From: Porticoccaceae bacterium | Lineage (GTDB): Bacteria > Pseudomonadota > Gammaproteobacteria > Pseudomonadales > Porticoccaceae | Direction: 5' to 3' | Assembly: GCA_902562425.1 (NCBI GenBank) | Contig: CACETF010000012.1 | Coordinates: forward strand, 1 to 64,000 | Length of the DNA stretch: 64,000 bases | Part shown: piece by piece, positions 8,853 through 18,900 of the stretch | Position numbering within the stretch: the stretch's first letter is position 1 | How the letters are laid out: the number at the start of each line of letters is the position of its first letter | Translations under genes and position numbers: made by a program | The notes under the pieces: generated by a model | What the model was told of the DNA's origin: nothing | Databases searched by the model: none | What the model saw: the letters and a program-made list of their open reading frames with translations, nothing else

Positions 8853-9249
8853 GCCAGTAATAGTATTTTTGTGCGTTGAGAACTCTTGCAGAAGTCAGAT
8901 AGCAGAGGCTTTTGGACGAGCGTTTTTTGCAGATCAATATGAGGTGGCCAGCGCGGGCTCTGAGCCATCTGCCAGTGTTAATGCCACCGCTATCGAATTG
9001 ATGCAGGAATTAGGTTACGACATGACATGTCATAGGTCGAAAGGAGTAGATGAGCTAGAGACTAAAGAAATTTTGGCGTTGATAACCATGGGATGCGGTG
9101 ATCCATGCCCCAAAATAGCGGCAAAGCAAAGGCTGGACTGGCAAATTCCCGATCCAAAAACTATGTCGCGATGCGACTTTAGAGCGGTAATAAATTTAAT
9201 TAAAAAACAGGTGTTAGGCCTGGTTAACGAGTTATCCTCCCCAATTTAG
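8836..9249 (+). CDS. arsC: Thioredoxin-type arsenate reductase (LMW-phosphatase fold)
   Basis: A 137-residue low-molecular-weight phosphatase-like protein. The phosphate-binding loop is C13-V-E-N-S-C-R19-S (CX5R). Further cysteines at 87 and 91 (MGCGDPCP) fit the disulfide relay of thioredoxin-coupled ArsC, and an Asp-Pro near 106 fits the general acid. It reduces arsenate to arsenite. Translation is likely coupled to the aquaporin gene through the 17-base overlap. A protein-tyrosine phosphatase function is less likely given the extra cysteines and the neighbour. Confidence 0.8.
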   Translation: MRLRNKPVIVFLCVENSCRSQIAEAFGRAFFADQYEVASAGSEPSASVNATAIELMQELGYDMTCHRSKGVDELETKEILALITMGCGDPCPKIAAKQRLDWQIPDPKTMSRCDFRAVINLIKKQVLGLVNELSSPI

Positions 9250-9350
9250 ATAACCCGTCAATCCTAATGCTATTCCTAGCGATGAAAACATTGAAATGAC
9301 ACCGCACATGTTTCCAACATCGCAAAAATTCGACTTATTTCCGCAACATA

Positions 9351-9369
9351 ATGGTCATAAAAACACCAT
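9351..9369 (+). promoter_or_regulatory. Inverted repeat upstream of plcP-like gene, weak PHO-box resemblance
   Basis: ATGGT-N9-ACCAT, 46 bases before the GTG start. One half (GTCATAAAA) matches the PhoB box consensus half-site well, the other only in its final CAT. It is offered as a low-confidence regulatory site because the gene family downstream is classically PhoB-regulated. Confidence 0.25.
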
Positions 9370-9415
9370 ATTTTTGACGCATTATTCTCGTGTACATTTT
9401 TGTAAAAGGTGATCT

Positions 9416-10258
9416 GTGAGCTCCGAAAATGCGCACAAAGACGTCGATATTCAGAAATCAGAGGAAACTGGGCGTCATGCCCATCCAACTTTCTATCAAA
9501 GCATTTGGATATCAGATGCTCATCTGGGGACTTCTGGTTGTAAAGCTGAATTCTTGCTCGATTTTTTAAAGAATCACGAATCCAAAAACCTTTATTTAGT
9601 CGGGGATATCATCGATGGATGGCAATTGACTAAAAAGTGGTATTGGAACCAACTTCACAATGACGTGATACAAAAAGTGCTGCGTAAAGCTCGCAAAGGC
9701 ACTCGGGTTGTCTACATTGTGGGCAACCACGACGAGGGACTCCGAAATTTCCTTGGAATATCATTGGGCAATATTCAAATTGTCAACGAAGCGGAGCACA
9801 CGCTGCTGGATGGCCGAAGGTTTTTAATTCTTCATGGCGATCTCTTCGATGGCATTATAAGAAATGTGAAATGGATTGCACATCTTGGAGACTTTCTTTA
9901 TGTAAGGATGATTACAATTAATAACACTTTCAACCGTGTTAGGAGGAAACTCGGATTCCCCTACTGGTCGTTATCACAATACCTCAAGCAGCGTGTGAAG
10001 AAAGCCGTAAACTTTGTGACTGACTTCGAAAATGCTATTGCCAATGAAGCAAAACGAAGGGGTTTTGATGGGGTGGTTTGCGGACACATTCACAAAGCGG
10101 AAATTCGGGACATTGGTGGTGTCCTTTACTGCAACGACGGAGATTGGGTCGAAAGTCTGAGTGCGCTTGTAGAGACCAAAGCCGGCGAATTAAAGCTTAT
10201 CCATTGGCCGTTCTATGACGATCAAGTTTATCACAGCAGTCCGCAAGCAAAGATTTAA
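9416..10258 (+). CDS. plcP: PlcP/LpxH-like metallophosphoesterase
   Basis: A 280-residue cytoplasmic calcineurin-like phosphoesterase. Motifs in order are SDAHLGTSG near 32, GDIIDGW near 63, GNHDEGLR near 103, HGDLFDG near 140 and CGHIHKAE near 220. This is the family annotated as UDP-2,3-diacylglucosamine diphosphatase that includes PlcP, the phospholipase C used to strip headgroups from phosphatidylcholine or phosphatidylglycerol during phosphate starvation. The family's usual partner, a GT4 glycosyltransferase, follows after 12 bases, which favours PlcP over a housekeeping LpxH. Start is GTG at 9416, with an AAAGGTGA ribosome-binding site close before it. Confidence 0.75.
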   Translation: MSSENAHKDVDIQKSEETGRHAHPTFYQSIWISDAHLGTSGCKAEFLLDFLKNHESKNLYLVGDIIDGWQLTKKWYWNQLHNDVIQKVLRKARKGTRVVYIVGNHDEGLRNFLGISLGNIQIVNEAEHTLLDGRRFLILHGDLFDGIIRNVKWIAHLGDFLYVRMITINNTFNRVRRKLGFPYWSLSQYLKQRVKKAVNFVTDFENAIANEAKRRGFDGVVCGHIHKAEIRDIGGVLYCNDGDWVESLSALVETKAGELKLIHWPFYDDQVYHSSPQAKI

Positions 10259-10270
10259 TCCTAAAAGCCT

Positions 10271-11287
10271 ATGAGAATCGATCGATTAGTAATTGTAACA
10301 GATGCTTGGGAGCCACAGATTAACGGTGTTGTAAACACTTTGCGGAACACAAAAATCGAGCTCGAACGGATGGGAATTGAGGTGAGAATGATTACACCTC
10401 AAGGATTCAAAACTATGCCGCTTCCAACCTATCCAGAGATTAAAATCGCTTTAGTGAGGACCCGGACAATCCGTGGACTTATTGAGGGCATTAAACCTGA
10501 TGCCCTCCACATAGCGACGGAAGGTCCCTTGGGATGGGCCGCCCGAGCAGCGGCAATAAAAAATAATTGGCCTTATACCACTGCTTACCACACGCGTTTT
10601 CCTGAGTACTTTTCATCCAGAACTAGAATCCCGGCCTCCTGGATATATCCTCTGATTCGGTTCTTCCATCGGTCGTCATCAGCTATATTTGTGCCAACAC
10701 CAAAAATGATTAAGTTTCTTGAAGGGAAACAACTTGTAAATCTTAAACTTTGGACTCGAGGGGTTGATCACAGTATTTTTAAAGTTAGGGTTAACCAACC
10801 AAAATCTGAGGAACCAATCTTTATTTTTGTGGGCAGAGTTTCATTGGAAAAAAACATTGAAGCTTTCCTAGAATTGGACTTGCCGGGCAAAAAGATTGTC
10901 GTAGGTGATGGTCCATCAATGACGTCGTTAAGTGCTTCATACCCGGGTACCTGCTTTTTGGGTTATAAAACTCATTCAGAAATTGCCGCATTACTTAATC
11001 AGGCAGATGTTTTCGTATTCCCAAGCCGCACTGACACTTTCGGGTTGGTGATGGTTGAAGCCATGGCATGCGGCCTGCCCGTTGCGGCTTTCCCCGTGGA
11101 GGGGCCAATTGATGTTATTGGCGATAGCGGTGCGGGTGTGCTTGACGAAGATCTCGGGAGAGCTTGTATCAGAGCACTGAAAATACCAAAGCATCTGCCC
11201 GTCGAGCGGGCTCACGATTTTACTTGGGAGAAAGCTACCAAACAGTTTTATGAATGTCTTACACCAATTGAGTATTCTCGGGATTAA
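10271..11287 (+). CDS. agt: GT4 glycosyltransferase, Agt/MgtA-like (glycolipid synthesis)
   Basis: A 338-residue GT-B fold transferase. The N-terminal half has VTDAWEPQINGVVNTL and TAYHTRFPEYF. The C-terminal donor-binding half has FVGRVSLEKNIEAFL and the E-x7-E type block FPSRTDTFGLVMVEAMACGLPVAAF. It lies 12 bases downstream of the PlcP-like gene. In Agrobacterium and marine bacteria this pair makes diacylglycerol and glycosylates it to glucosyl- or glucuronosyl-diacylglycerol to replace phospholipids. The nearby ugd would supply UDP-glucuronate. A role as alpha-mannosyltransferase is the alternative annotation. Confidence 0.75.
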   Translation: MRIDRLVIVTDAWEPQINGVVNTLRNTKIELERMGIEVRMITPQGFKTMPLPTYPEIKIALVRTRTIRGLIEGIKPDALHIATEGPLGWAARAAAIKNNWPYTTAYHTRFPEYFSSRTRIPASWIYPLIRFFHRSSSAIFVPTPKMIKFLEGKQLVNLKLWTRGVDHSIFKVRVNQPKSEEPIFIFVGRVSLEKNIEAFLELDLPGKKIVVGDGPSMTSLSASYPGTCFLGYKTHSEIAALLNQADVFVFPSRTDTFGLVMVEAMACGLPVAAFPVEGPIDVIGDSGAGVLDEDLGRACIRALKIPKHLPVERAHDFTWEKATKQFYECLTPIEYSRD

Positions 11288-11593
11288 ACTGGTGGGTCCG
11301 ATTGAACCCGCTAACGGCTCATTAATAGCGACCAGATACCCAGGTTTCCCGAGGCTATATTTGGAATAATCCACGACAGAATCTGGAGCAATGTAGTCAT
11401 CCACTATTACGCATATCTCTGGTCTTTGCAAAGTTTTATCCAACACATACTGTAAAACGGTATCACCATACCCTGGTCTAAAATCTTGGTCATGCGCCGA
11501 ACACGCGTTCATCAAAGCATCGTATTCAACCCTTTCCAAACGTCTGTTGCGTCTATGACTAAACGTAATGACTTTTGCTACAGTAAAACGCCG
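11288..11593 (-). pseudogene. Coding-like remnant of unknown protein
   Basis: Minus-strand frame with protein-like composition (for example RPEICVIVDDYIAPDS and GKPGYLVAINEPL). It is in the same frame as the upstream HTH gene, separated from it only by the TGA at 11594-11596. The frame runs on to 10991 antisense to agt, where it is unlikely to be real, so the original gene has probably been cut by a rearrangement at about 11290. No start codon with a good ribosome-binding site is visible and no family was recognised. Confidence 0.3.
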
Positions 11594-12013
11594 TCAGTCG
11601 TCAAATCCGCTTGATCTTTTGAGATCAGCCAACTTATCAAGCTCTGAAATTACAGTTTGAAACAAAACGATATCATCTGCAGTGTCGTTGGACTCTTCAT
11701 AGCAAGCAGAAGACAAAGAATTAAGCTTTGAAAAGATTTTGACTTTTACATTAGCATTACCACTAATGTCGTTAATGTAATTGAGTGCCCAACTCAAGCT
11801 GGCAATTGAAAGCTCATCAAGAAGCTTACTGATTAACACCGACCGATTGTTATTTAATCGAGTTATCTCTGCATTAAATTCGGGATTCTTCTTCCAGCGA
11901 CGTATGGTTCTTTCTGTAACCTTAAACCGACCAGCAACGTCCCTTGTGGTAAAACCAGCGGACATTAATTGTGCTGCTTTGTATAAATTGTTGGCTTCCA
12001 TAAATGTCCACAT
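11594..12013 (-). CDS. Small helix-turn-helix protein (terminase-small-subunit-like)
   Basis: A 139-residue protein. Residues 8-45 form a clear HTH of the Trp-repressor/homeodomain-like type (AGFTTRDVAGRFKVTERTIRRWKKN would be the second and third helices; key residues are the T-T-R-D-V-A and R-T-I-R-R-W). The remainder is helical without a recognised domain. Such HTH segments occur in phage terminase small subunits and in IS/phage regulators. The gene starts 86 bases beyond the 3' end of selC, and selC 3' ends are well-known integration sites, so a mobile-element origin is plausible. The ATG at 12001 is an alternative start. Confidence 0.55.
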   Translation of the reverse strand: MWTFMEANNLYKAAQLMSAGFTTRDVAGRFKVTERTIRRWKKNPEFNAEITRLNNNRSVLISKLLDELSIASLSWALNYINDISGNANVKVKIFSKLNSLSSACYEESNDTADDIVLFQTVISELDKLADLKRSSGFDD

Positions 12014-12098
12014 CTTTACGAAAACGGGAACTATTTCGGGAATTTTATCAGCAAATATTTAATTTTTCTATATAAATCAATATTTTATGTAGTAATAG

Positions 12099-12191
12099 TG
12101 GCGGAAGAGGTAGGAGTCGAACCCACCAGGCGCAGTTAAACGCCTCACTGGTTTTGAAGACCAGGCGCTCCACCAGGAACGTTGCTCTTCC
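12099..12191 (-). tRNA. selC: tRNA-Sec (anticodon TCA)
   Basis: Read on the minus strand the gene starts GGAAGAGC and ends CTCTTCCGCCA, giving an eight-base-pair acceptor stem with the CCA encoded. The anticodon arm is CTGGT-CTTCAAA-ACCAG with TCA as anticodon, so it reads UGA. A long extra arm (GCGTTTAACTGCGC region) and the T-arm GGGTTCGACTCC follow. Length 93 bases, close to the 95 of E. coli selC. It lies 18 bases downstream of selB on the same strand, so it is probably transcribed with selAB and processed from that transcript. Confidence 0.95.
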
Positions 12192-12209
12192 GATATTTAA
12201 ATAAGAATC

Positions 12210-14132
12210 CTACAATAATCTATCTACATATCTTGGTCTTAAAACAGAACGGCGATCTTTAGACCGCCGAGTGAAGCCAATCGAATCAAAATACTCCATC
12301 AAGTCGATACATGAGTTTCGTCCCAAACCTAATTGCTCTTTTATTTGCGTAATCGAAAAGGTGGGCTCTCGCTCTGCAAAATCTCGAGTCGCTGCCATCA
12401 GTGCGCGTAGCCTTTCTCTCAGAATATAACGCTGTCCTCCTAGTTGGTAGACCCTTTTCTCCTTTACCGCCTTTCCGAGGACATCCGAAATAGTATCATT
12501 AGCAATGTTAATTTCTAAACATAAATCATGAAACGCCAAAATCTGAGAGGAAGACACAGACAACGCGTTCTCGATTAGTGACCAGTTGCTATTTCGCGAT
12601 GTGTCTAACTTAAAACGAAATGATTGTAGATTCATATATCCATCAGATCGTTCGATAAGGTTTGTTTTTACAAGCTGCGATACGACTGACTCAAACAAAG
12701 CGTTATCAAATCTGTCTTGAAATTGTCCTCGAAGATCACACTCCTTTATTCCAGGACCTACGTGATTGTTTTTATGCCAAAGATAGAGCGAATCTTGAAT
12801 AAACTTCTCAAAACATTCCCATTGCCTTTTTAGAACTATATATTCCTCATCAATCCAGCTGAATTGGAAAAGGCGCTTTTTTTTCGAAAACGAATGCAAA
12901 ATTCTCTCGAACTCCTCAGTCTGTAAATTAAACATATTTTTAAACCATTTGACAGAAACGACTTGCTTATAATTTAAAATCAAAACTGAGAACAATGTCT
13001 CAGGAGGGTGATCATCTTTTTCAGACAAAAAAGCTCGATGAGATTCGGTTAAATTTTTTGTCGAATCAACCGCCGGATCCAGCACAACGCCACCTCCCAA
13101 AGTAAACGACTCACTGTCATCTCGGACAATAAATTTATCTCCCCTGCAACATGCCAGATCCGATTGAGTAATAATTTCAACAAGCGCAGTGCTTCCTGGA
13201 GACAACTTAAGCCCATGCTTTTCCCTATCGTGAAAGATTAACAGAGCACGTTGTTGTTTCGCACCAATGTATAGTTTTATGTGGGTGCGATGCTTCAGAG
13301 AAAAGGGTGCCGAAGACAATAGTGTAAATCGGGCATCGAATCGAGGAGTACCTTTTGCAAATAATTTGCTTACAAGCCAGTCCCCGCGAGTAATCTGAGA
13401 TTTTTTTATTCCCGAAATATTCAAAGCGCAGCGTTGACCGACGTGAGCGCAATTGACTTTTTTGTCAAATGCATGAATTTGCTTGACTCTGACTCGGTGG
13501 CTACCGGGCAAAATCCGCAACTCCTCACCGACAGTGACAATACCAGAAATTACCGTGCCAGTGACAATAAGACCAATTCCTTTTATCAAAAATGAGCGAT
13601 CAATCGACAAACGAAAGTGCCCTTGCTTTGATTTGTCAGGTAGTGTTTTTGCCTTAGCACTTAAATATTTCCATAGATTTAAACCGGAATTCGGTTTCAA
13701 ACTATTTATCAAGAATAAATTTACGAAATTTGGCATGGTTGATTTAACAAGGCGCAACACGTCCCGTTGATGAAAACCATCCGCTTTATCAATCTTGGTA
13801 AGCACAATTACAAAATCCTTCACACCAAGCAGCCTGAGAATATCAAAGTGCTCAATAGTTTGGGGCATAGGTCCGTCATCTGCCGCTATCACGATTAGTG
13901 CTAGATCAATACTGCTGACTCCAGCAATCATCGTATTTATAAAGTTTTTATGTCCAGGCACATCAACGAACCCAACACTCACACCCGCACACAGTTCTCG
14001 ATGTGCAAACCCGAGTGATATCGACAACCCTCGACGCTTTTCTTCCTCTAATTTGTCGGTATCAACTCCGGTCAACTGTTTAACCAGCATTGTCTTTCCG
14101 TGATCCACATGTCCTGCAATGGCCACGATCAC
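12210..14132 (-). CDS. selB: Selenocysteine-specific elongation factor SelB
   Basis: A 640-residue GTPase. G1 GHVDHGKT is at residues 7-14, G3 DVPGH at 57-61 and G4 TKID at 112-115. EF-Tu-like beta-barrel domains follow, then a C-terminal region of winged helices that bind the SECIS hairpin. It delivers Sec-tRNA-Sec to UGA codons. Length is close to E. coli SelB (614). The start is GTG overlapping the selA stop (GTGA), implying translational coupling. The region before the final winged helices (about 350-520) is divergent but has no gap. Confidence 0.95.
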   Translation of the reverse strand: MIVAIAGHVDHGKTMLVKQLTGVDTDKLEEEKRRGLSISLGFAHRELCAGVSVGFVDVPGHKNFINTMIAGVSSIDLALIVIAADDGPMPQTIEHFDILRLLGVKDFVIVLTKIDKADGFHQRDVLRLVKSTMPNFVNLFLINSLKPNSGLNLWKYLSAKAKTLPDKSKQGHFRLSIDRSFLIKGIGLIVTGTVISGIVTVGEELRILPGSHRVRVKQIHAFDKKVNCAHVGQRCALNISGIKKSQITRGDWLVSKLFAKGTPRFDARFTLLSSAPFSLKHRTHIKLYIGAKQQRALLIFHDREKHGLKLSPGSTALVEIITQSDLACCRGDKFIVRDDSESFTLGGGVVLDPAVDSTKNLTESHRAFLSEKDDHPPETLFSVLILNYKQVVSVKWFKNMFNLQTEEFERILHSFSKKKRLFQFSWIDEEYIVLKRQWECFEKFIQDSLYLWHKNNHVGPGIKECDLRGQFQDRFDNALFESVVSQLVKTNLIERSDGYMNLQSFRFKLDTSRNSNWSLIENALSVSSSQILAFHDLCLEINIANDTISDVLGKAVKEKRVYQLGGQRYILRERLRALMAATRDFAEREPTFSITQIKEQLGLGRNSCIDLMEYFDSIGFTRRSKDRRSVLRPRYVDRLL

Positions 14133-15532
14133 TTGAGTAGATCCGCCAATTTACTTAACTGGGTAGAAAACTGTGCCTCTAACTCCATGCATCTGATGTC
14201 TAAAATTAATTTCCCCTTGCTCAAACGACCTACCACAGGGTAAGGCAATTTGCGAAACGCATTTAACAACTGTTTTAACCGAGCATCATTCACGGCAGAG
14301 ACAATCAATCCATAACTGGGAATATTTTCAACGGGCAGCGCACCACTCCCGATTTGACTATTGCAGATATCTGCCCGTACAAAATAATCGTTTGGCAAAA
14401 CAGCAGAGAGTTGCGGCACTAATCTTTTCGCTTGAGCCTCGATCTCCACCACGCTCCGCTTGAGAAAACGGATGGTAGGCAGCTCTTTCTCGAGTTCACA
14501 GGGATTTCGGTATAGTTTCAACACTTCCGCGAGAGCAGCATAGATCATCTTGTCAGGTCTTAGTGCTCGTTTAAGAGGATTCTTTCGAATGCAATTAATT
14601 AAATCCCTTCGACCAGAGATAATGCCACACTGAGGACCACCAAGAAGTTTATCGCCGCTAAAAGTTATGATATCAGCACCATCAGTTACAGCTTTTGAAA
14701 CGATTGGCTCCCTCGGCAGACCAAGTTTGTCCATATCAATCAGATTTCCGCTCCCAAGATCGACAACTAATGGGATTCCATTTTGTTTCGCTAAAACCGA
14801 TAACTCATTTTCCTCCACAGCCGCGGTAAAACCCTCCACACGGAAATTGCATGTATGAACCTTTAAAAGAAGTGCAGTTCGATGATTTATCGCACACTCA
14901 TAGTCACGGAGATGAGTCCTATTAGTAGTGCCAATTTCTACCAACTTACATCCAGAGCGTAACATTATATCCGGAATTCGAAAGGCTCCCCCTATTTCTA
15001 CTAATTCTCCCCGAGAAACGGGCACCTCCTTCTGATCTGCCAAGGTATTCAAGACTAAGAGTAAAGCAGCAGCATTATTATTTACGACCGTTGCAGCCTC
15101 CACTCCAGTTAACTCACAAATTAACTGCTCTACATGATGATCCCGCTCTCCTCTTCCCCCCGATTTCAAATCATATTCAAGATTGGTTGGGCACGAGGCA
15201 ACGCTAACAACTGCCTCGATCGCTTTTTTTGGCAGTATAGCGCGGCCCAAATTTGTATGCAGGACGATCCCCGATAAGTTAATAATACGGCGAAAACTCG
15301 ATTCATCCGACATAAGCAAACGATTTTCCACAATCTTAATTATTTCGTCGAGTGTCACCTCCTGCCCAAAGTCATCAATAGGCAAGGCTCTTATTCTGAT
15401 TAATTCATTCCTAAGACAATCAGTGACCCTAATACGCCCCCATTTCTGGATTAACAAACCGGAATGTCTCAGCACTTTATCGACTGAGGGTAGCAATCGA
15501 CGTCTGTCAAAATCCTTTTCTTTTATTGTCAT
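14129..15532 (-). CDS. selA: L-seryl-tRNA(Sec) selenium transferase SelA
   Basis: A 467-residue PLP enzyme converting Ser-tRNA-Sec to Sec-tRNA-Sec with selenophosphate. The Schiff-base lysine is Lys295 in TFSGDKLLGGPQCG, the same number as in E. coli SelA. Other family blocks are INLSGIVLHTNLGRA, NNNAAALLLVL and EIGGAFRIPDIM. It is the first gene of a selA-selB-selC unit. selD (selenophosphate synthetase) is not in the window and must be elsewhere. Confidence 0.97.
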   Translation of the reverse strand: MTIKEKDFDRRRLLPSVDKVLRHSGLLIQKWGRIRVTDCLRNELIRIRALPIDDFGQEVTLDEIIKIVENRLLMSDESSFRRIINLSGIVLHTNLGRAILPKKAIEAVVSVASCPTNLEYDLKSGGRGERDHHVEQLICELTGVEAATVVNNNAAALLLVLNTLADQKEVPVSRGELVEIGGAFRIPDIMLRSGCKLVEIGTTNRTHLRDYECAINHRTALLLKVHTCNFRVEGFTAAVEENELSVLAKQNGIPLVVDLGSGNLIDMDKLGLPREPIVSKAVTDGADIITFSGDKLLGGPQCGIISGRRDLINCIRKNPLKRALRPDKMIYAALAEVLKLYRNPCELEKELPTIRFLKRSVVEIEAQAKRLVPQLSAVLPNDYFVRADICNSQIGSGALPVENIPSYGLIVSAVNDARLKQLLNAFRKLPYPVVGRLSKGKLILDIRCMELEAQFSTQLSKLADLLK

Positions 15533-15909
15533 TCAATCACTCATTAGACACAGTTTATACAGATAAAAAATAATAGAACGACTAAGTGAGAAAAACTAGC
15601 CACCAAGGTCCTAGCTAATTTAATGAACTTCAGCAGAGAGATATCAATAATTATCTGTAAAAGCGAAAAAATAAGAAGCAAAACCTAGTGAATGCTTGCA
15701 TTGACAGTCCCGCCAATGACTTTGATCTCGAGCAAAAAACAACTAGTTACAGCTCCCCTTTAACATCCGAAGTATTCCAAAATTAACGGCAATTCCAAAG
15801 TATTTCCATATTACTAATTTGAGATTAAATAATCATGCTGAGTTCCTTCGATTTAATATAGAAAGATTTTCAGCTGCTTACTTCTTCTCATTAATGATTT
15901 CAACCCTAA
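15533..15909. other. Intergenic region between acyl-CoA carboxylase and selA
   Basis: A+T-rich stretch of 377 bp that should hold the 3' end signals of the carboxylase operon and the selA promoter on the minus strand. No hairpin with T-run and no strong -35/-10 pair was evident. It contains no convincing gene; a short plus-strand frame overlapping the carboxylase end was rejected. Confidence 0.4.
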
Positions 15910-18900
15910 CTACCATGGGTCCATATGAGGATATTTCCTTGATGTCCTCTTTTGCACCACCGGAATCCGTTTTAAACCTGCTACAATCCATCCCCGAGTC
16001 TCTGCTGGATCAATAACGTCGTCCACACCGCCCCCAACAGCCGATGTTACTGCCTTTGCAGCTTGATATTCCTTTGCAACCCATTCATCAAAAGTTCTTA
16101 ACCTTTCTTCAGTATCTTCTATTGCCGCCAATTCTGATCTATAACCAAGCTTTACTGCTCCTTCTATATTCATTGCTGCAAACTCTGCAGTAGGCCAAGC
16201 AACAGAGAAAAAGCCAACCATAGAGCCCCCACCATGCATCGCCTGGATGCCTAAACCATAGGCTTTGCGCACAACTACACCGAACAGCGGCACCGTTAAA
16301 TTTGCACCAACATTAAATAATCGCGCAGCATGCCTGACGAGGCCAGTTGCCTCTACCTCCGGTCCAACCATTAAGCCAGGACAATCCATAAGACTCAGTA
16401 CCGGAAGATCAAATGCATCACAAAGCTTTAAGAACCGAGCGCCTTTATCAGCAGCATCAGAGTCGATGGCTCCTGAAAGATGATGTGGATTATTGGCAAT
16501 TACCCCTATTGGTCTGCCCTCGACCCTAACAAGGGCCGTTATTATCCCAATGCCAAACTTTTCTCTAATCTCTAGGACAGAATGCTTATCAGCCAATACT
16601 TCAATAACTTTACGCATGTCATACAATCGTAATCGATTTTCAGGGATAATATGTCTCAATATAAGCTGTTCATGCGATGTCCAATCAGATTTGTTTCCTT
16701 GGAAATAGGACAGGTATCGTTGTGCTTTTTCAACAGCCTCTATTTCATCCTCAACGAGAATATCCACCACACCGTTAGGCACTTGAAAGGACATCGGACC
16801 CACTTCTTCTGGAGTGTAAACGCCCAACCCACCGCCCTCGATCATTGCAGGTCCACCCATTCCAATCGTAGAATTTTTTGTTGCAATAATCACATCACAG
16901 CAAGCAAGTAAAACGGTATTACCAGCAAAACAACGCCCGTGATTTATACCAACCAAAGGAACTGCACCGGAGAGTTTTGAAAATTGTGTGAAGGTTGGCG
17001 TGTCATAAGCAACCCATGGGCCAATATTATCCTCACCAGGCCGACCGCCGCCGCCCTCCGAAAATAAAACTACAGGCAAACTAAACCGAAGTGCTAGCTC
17101 AAAAATACGATCTTGTTTGTAATGCCCCCTCCCCCCTTGCGTTCCTGCGAGCACAGTGTAGTCATAATGAACAATTATCGCTGCTGACGCCTCATCACCA
17201 AAGTCATCGGCATTTATCGTTCCTGTACCCACGACTACCCCATCAGCTGGAGTACGTGTTCGCAATGTCTCCATATCATGTCTTTGGTGCTGACGCGCGA
17301 CTACAAGCGGCCAATATTCTTTGAATGAACCCTCATCTAAAAGATGAGCAATATTTTCTCGAGGCATCCTCCCACCGCGAATACGCCTTTTTTCGACTGC
17401 AGAATGCCGGTGCTCATCAAGAGTATAGGCATGCAAGTCAAAGTTTTCCTGCAGATCTTGCCTAACAATATTGAAATCAGGTTCCTCCACAACTGATTCT
17501 TTGTCGATTGAAACTTCCGACTTCTCCAAAAGAATTACAGGAGATCCCTCACCGATAATTTGACCCACACTTGCTCTTACCTCATAGATGATCCCATCAC
17601 TGTCAGAAACAAGCTCATGCTCCATCTTCATTGCTTCCATCACGGCAAGCACCTGTCCTGCACAAATTTCTTGGTTTACTTGGACATTTACAGAAACAAT
17701 TGTCCCTTGCATTGGCGCGGAAATAGGTATCATATCGTTGGGCACATCGGCCTCAGCTAATACTTCGTTTTGATCCGTTTTGACTTTGCCGATGGCCATT
17801 TTTTTGTCATAACTAAATAATGCCAAGGGATCATAAGTTGTAGCCATCGTCACTGGTAAATCAGTTTCTTCAAAAGTTTCTTCAGCATTGACAAATCTTA
17901 GTTTTCCATCCCAATCCTTGGCAAGTTCAATGCTTTTTTCTTCGACCCACCGCGTGTGGATACCACTATGCATAAAATCCTGATGAGATATTATATTTTT
18001 AAGAAGCGGAATATTAGTTTTCACACCCTCAAATCGAAACTCTGAAAGCGCCCTCACTGCCTTTTTTGCCAATTCATCTAGTTTGTTAGTATTTGAATGA
18101 ACAATAACCTTTGCAATTAGCGAGTCAAAATTTGTATTAGTAATGTAACCTGCATAACCAAATCCATCCGTCCGTATTCCAGGGCCACTGGGAGGCTCAT
18201 AAGTTTGAATGACACCCGATGAGGGTGCAATCGACCCATTCGAGAGTATACGCTCCATATTTACCCTCGCTTGCAAGGAAAATCCCCGAGGGGCATATTT
18301 ATCCTCAATAATATTAAGATCGCTGAGAGATTTTCCGGAGGCCACCTCAATCTGGCTTACGACTAAATCAACACCGGTAACCTCTTCGGTAACAGTGTGT
18401 TCGACTTGAAGACGCGCATTTGCTTCAATAAATACAAAATGATTCTCTTCACTGTCCAGATCTAAAAGATACTCGAATGTTCCAAGACTTGAGTATTTTT
18501 GACTTCGGGCAAACTTTAAAGCTGATCCAAGAATTTCATCTCTGAGTTGATCTGGTAGATTAGGCGCGGGAGCGATCTCCACGAGTTTTTGATTTCTGCG
18601 TTGAACCGAGCACTCTCGATCACCTAGATGCGCCACATTGCCATACTTATCACCAATAATCTGAACTTCAATATGTCTGGCATGCTCTACAAACTTTTCC
18701 AAATAAACATCTGAAATACCAAACGCCTTTCTAGCCTCCGACTGACAAGCTCTGAATGCTTCTTTCAAATCCTTTTTGTGACTCACCAAACGCGTTCCTC
18801 GACCTCCACCGCCCGAAAGCGCTTTTATTATCACCGATCCATTGGCAGAATCGAAAAATTCTTCCGCTTGCTCAAGACATACCGCTCCAAAAGTTCCCTT

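Noticed and set aside
10991-11287. Minus-strand frame overlapping the end of the agt-like gene
   Set aside because: This part is antisense to a well-supported glycosyltransferase and loses protein-like character; only the piece outside agt (11288-11593) was kept as a remnant.
15819-16016. Small plus-strand ORF
   Set aside because: Overlaps the carboxylase 3' end antisense and has no ribosome-binding site or recognisable protein features.
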